Below, in pieces: positions 13,619-14,165 of a stretch of DNA of 14,165 nucleotides. Both the position numbers and the translations under genes were made by a program. Source of the DNA: CAYZBM01 sp964476705. Its GTDB lineage: Bacteria > Pseudomonadota > Alphaproteobacteria > Rickettsiales > UBA6187. The notes under the pieces were generated by a model. The model was not told the origin of the DNA, ran no database searches, and saw only the letters and a list, made by a program, of their open reading frames with translations. The number at the start of each line of letters is the position of its first letter. Positions within the stretch are counted from its first letter, which is position 1. The stretch is from positions 1 through 14,165 of the forward strand of contig CAYZBM010000058.1 of assembly GCA_964476705.1 (NCBI GenBank), written 5' to 3'.

Positions 13619-14089
13619 ATCATCAGATTTTATTTTATATATTTGCAAAGGTAATCCTCCATATATAACGTCTTTCATAAATTCCATACCAATTTTTTTA
13701 AGCACATTAATTGATGATAAATTTTCTTGATCAACGATAGCAATTATTGACGGTAATTTAAGTTGATTAAATGCATAATCTAAAATAGCGAAAGCAACTT
13801 CAGTTGCCAAACCTTTACCCCAATAGTTTTTGGCAAAACGAAAAGTAATTTGCACTTGTTCTATTTCATCTATGATTCGCAAATCAAGACCAGCATAACC
13901 AATAATCTGATCGTTATGAATTATAGCAAATGGACTAAACCCTTTATCTTTATAAAGTTTAATCCATCCTTTTATGGTAGAAGAAATATCTGGTATATCC
14001 ATTACCCCAGTCATTGAATAACGCATAACTTCTTCTGAAGCAAAAATAGCTAAACAATTTTTAATATCTTCCAACATAAATGGACGCAA
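13598..14089 (-). CDS. GNAT acetyltransferase with disturbed 5' end
   Basis: This GNAT-fold acetyltransferase (RimJ/RimL-like) has the acetyl-CoA loop NYWGKGLATE (88-97) and the C-terminal motif NLSSINVLKKIGM (123-135). The frame can only be started at a TTG (14089), but the codons just before it read T-S-R-L-I-L, which joined to RPF gives the typical N-terminal strand of the family. The real gene therefore began further upstream. Continuing upstream, the frame stays open but enters a copy of the hairpin element at 14111, and no ATG, GTG or TTG precedes the strand in the visible part. The element seems to have cut off the natural start. Either a start beyond the window edge makes a fusion, a TTG or ATG (14077) is used with loss of a strand, or the gene is dead. 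The substrate is unknown. Confidence 0.8.
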   Translation of the reverse strand: MRPFMLEDIKNCLAIFASEEVMRYSMTGVMDIPDISSTIKGWIKLYKDKGFSPFAIIHNDQIIGYAGLDLRIIDEIEQVQITFRFAKNYWGKGLATEVAFAILDYAFNQLKLPSIIAIVDQENLSSINVLKKIGMEFMKDVIYGGLPLQIYKIKSDDYSRSLI

Positions 14090-14110
14090 AATTAAACGAG
14101 ATGTACTTAT

Positions 14111-14165
14111 TAGTCGGTTGTGAAAAAGTGTTTTTTTATAAAAAACACTTTTTTCCCAGTCGTAT
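14111..14165. repeat. Second copy of the hairpin element, cut by the window end
   Basis: These 55 bases repeat 9343-9396 in the same orientation, with one extra T in the apical loop (seven T instead of six) as the only difference over the whole visible overlap. The 30-bp palindrome H1 and the following CCCAGTCGTAT are retained. The flank left of TTAGTCGG differs from copy 1, so the copies are dispersed insertions, not a tandem array. Confidence 0.9.

Noticed and set aside
9344..14165. Integron-like cassette array with hairpin attachment sites
   Set aside because: There is no integrase, the two repeats are about 4.7 kb apart with several genes of both orientations between, and the core sites of attC elements were not seen.
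9344..14165. Composite transposon flanked by direct repeats
   Set aside because: No transposase is encoded between or in the repeats, and copy 2 interrupts the 5' end of a gene, which fits a simple insertion better than a module boundary.

Overview
The window is AT-rich DNA of a Gram-negative bacterium: it encodes an outer-membrane porin, a TolC-type channel and a lipoprotein. Several signs point to a Rickettsiales-like alphaproteobacterium: a PD-(D/E)XK nuclease of the Rpn family, short intergenic palindromes of the 'atcccgg...ccgggat' and 'ccacga...tcgtgg' types, and an initiator tRNA with an A:T pair at 29:41. This placement is inference from style; there is no rRNA or species marker in the window.

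Left part (1-5500). A carbohydrate-porin (OprB family) gene on the minus strand lacks its usual C-terminal part and has a strong tandem Fur-type operator upstream. Next come an initiator tRNA-fMet gene, a GC-rich palindromic block, a PEGA-type lipoprotein with a clear terminator, a 149-bp palindromic element with perfect 22-bp inverted ends, a short TolC-like protein that lacks both tip segments of its helical barrel, a 384-aa protein of unknown family with its own terminator, and a RimJ-type acetyltransferase.

Middle (5500-9700). Two minus-strand genes, an Rpn-family nuclease and an MgtA-type magnesium P-type ATPase, are followed by a 575-bp gene-free stretch. It holds a good mgtA promoter and, most strikingly, a 313-bp element (about 9344-9656) made of seven consecutive hairpins in mirror order. 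Paired hairpins on the two sides differ mostly by changes that keep base pairing. Its first 54 bases recur at 14111-14165, with one extra T, where the window cuts the copy off.

Right part (9700-14165). arsC (thioredoxin-type arsenate reductase) overlaps an aquaporin gene by 7 bp, suggesting arsenate reduction coupled to arsenite release through a channel. A TauE/SafE permease follows on the same strand, then an ABC exporter half-transporter, then a convergent GNAT acetyltransferase. The second copy of the hairpin element sits against the 5' end of that acetyltransferase gene and appears to have removed its normal start.

The best candidate for something undescribed is the mirror-symmetric hairpin element. 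No transposase, integrase, CRISPR array or rRNA gene was found.
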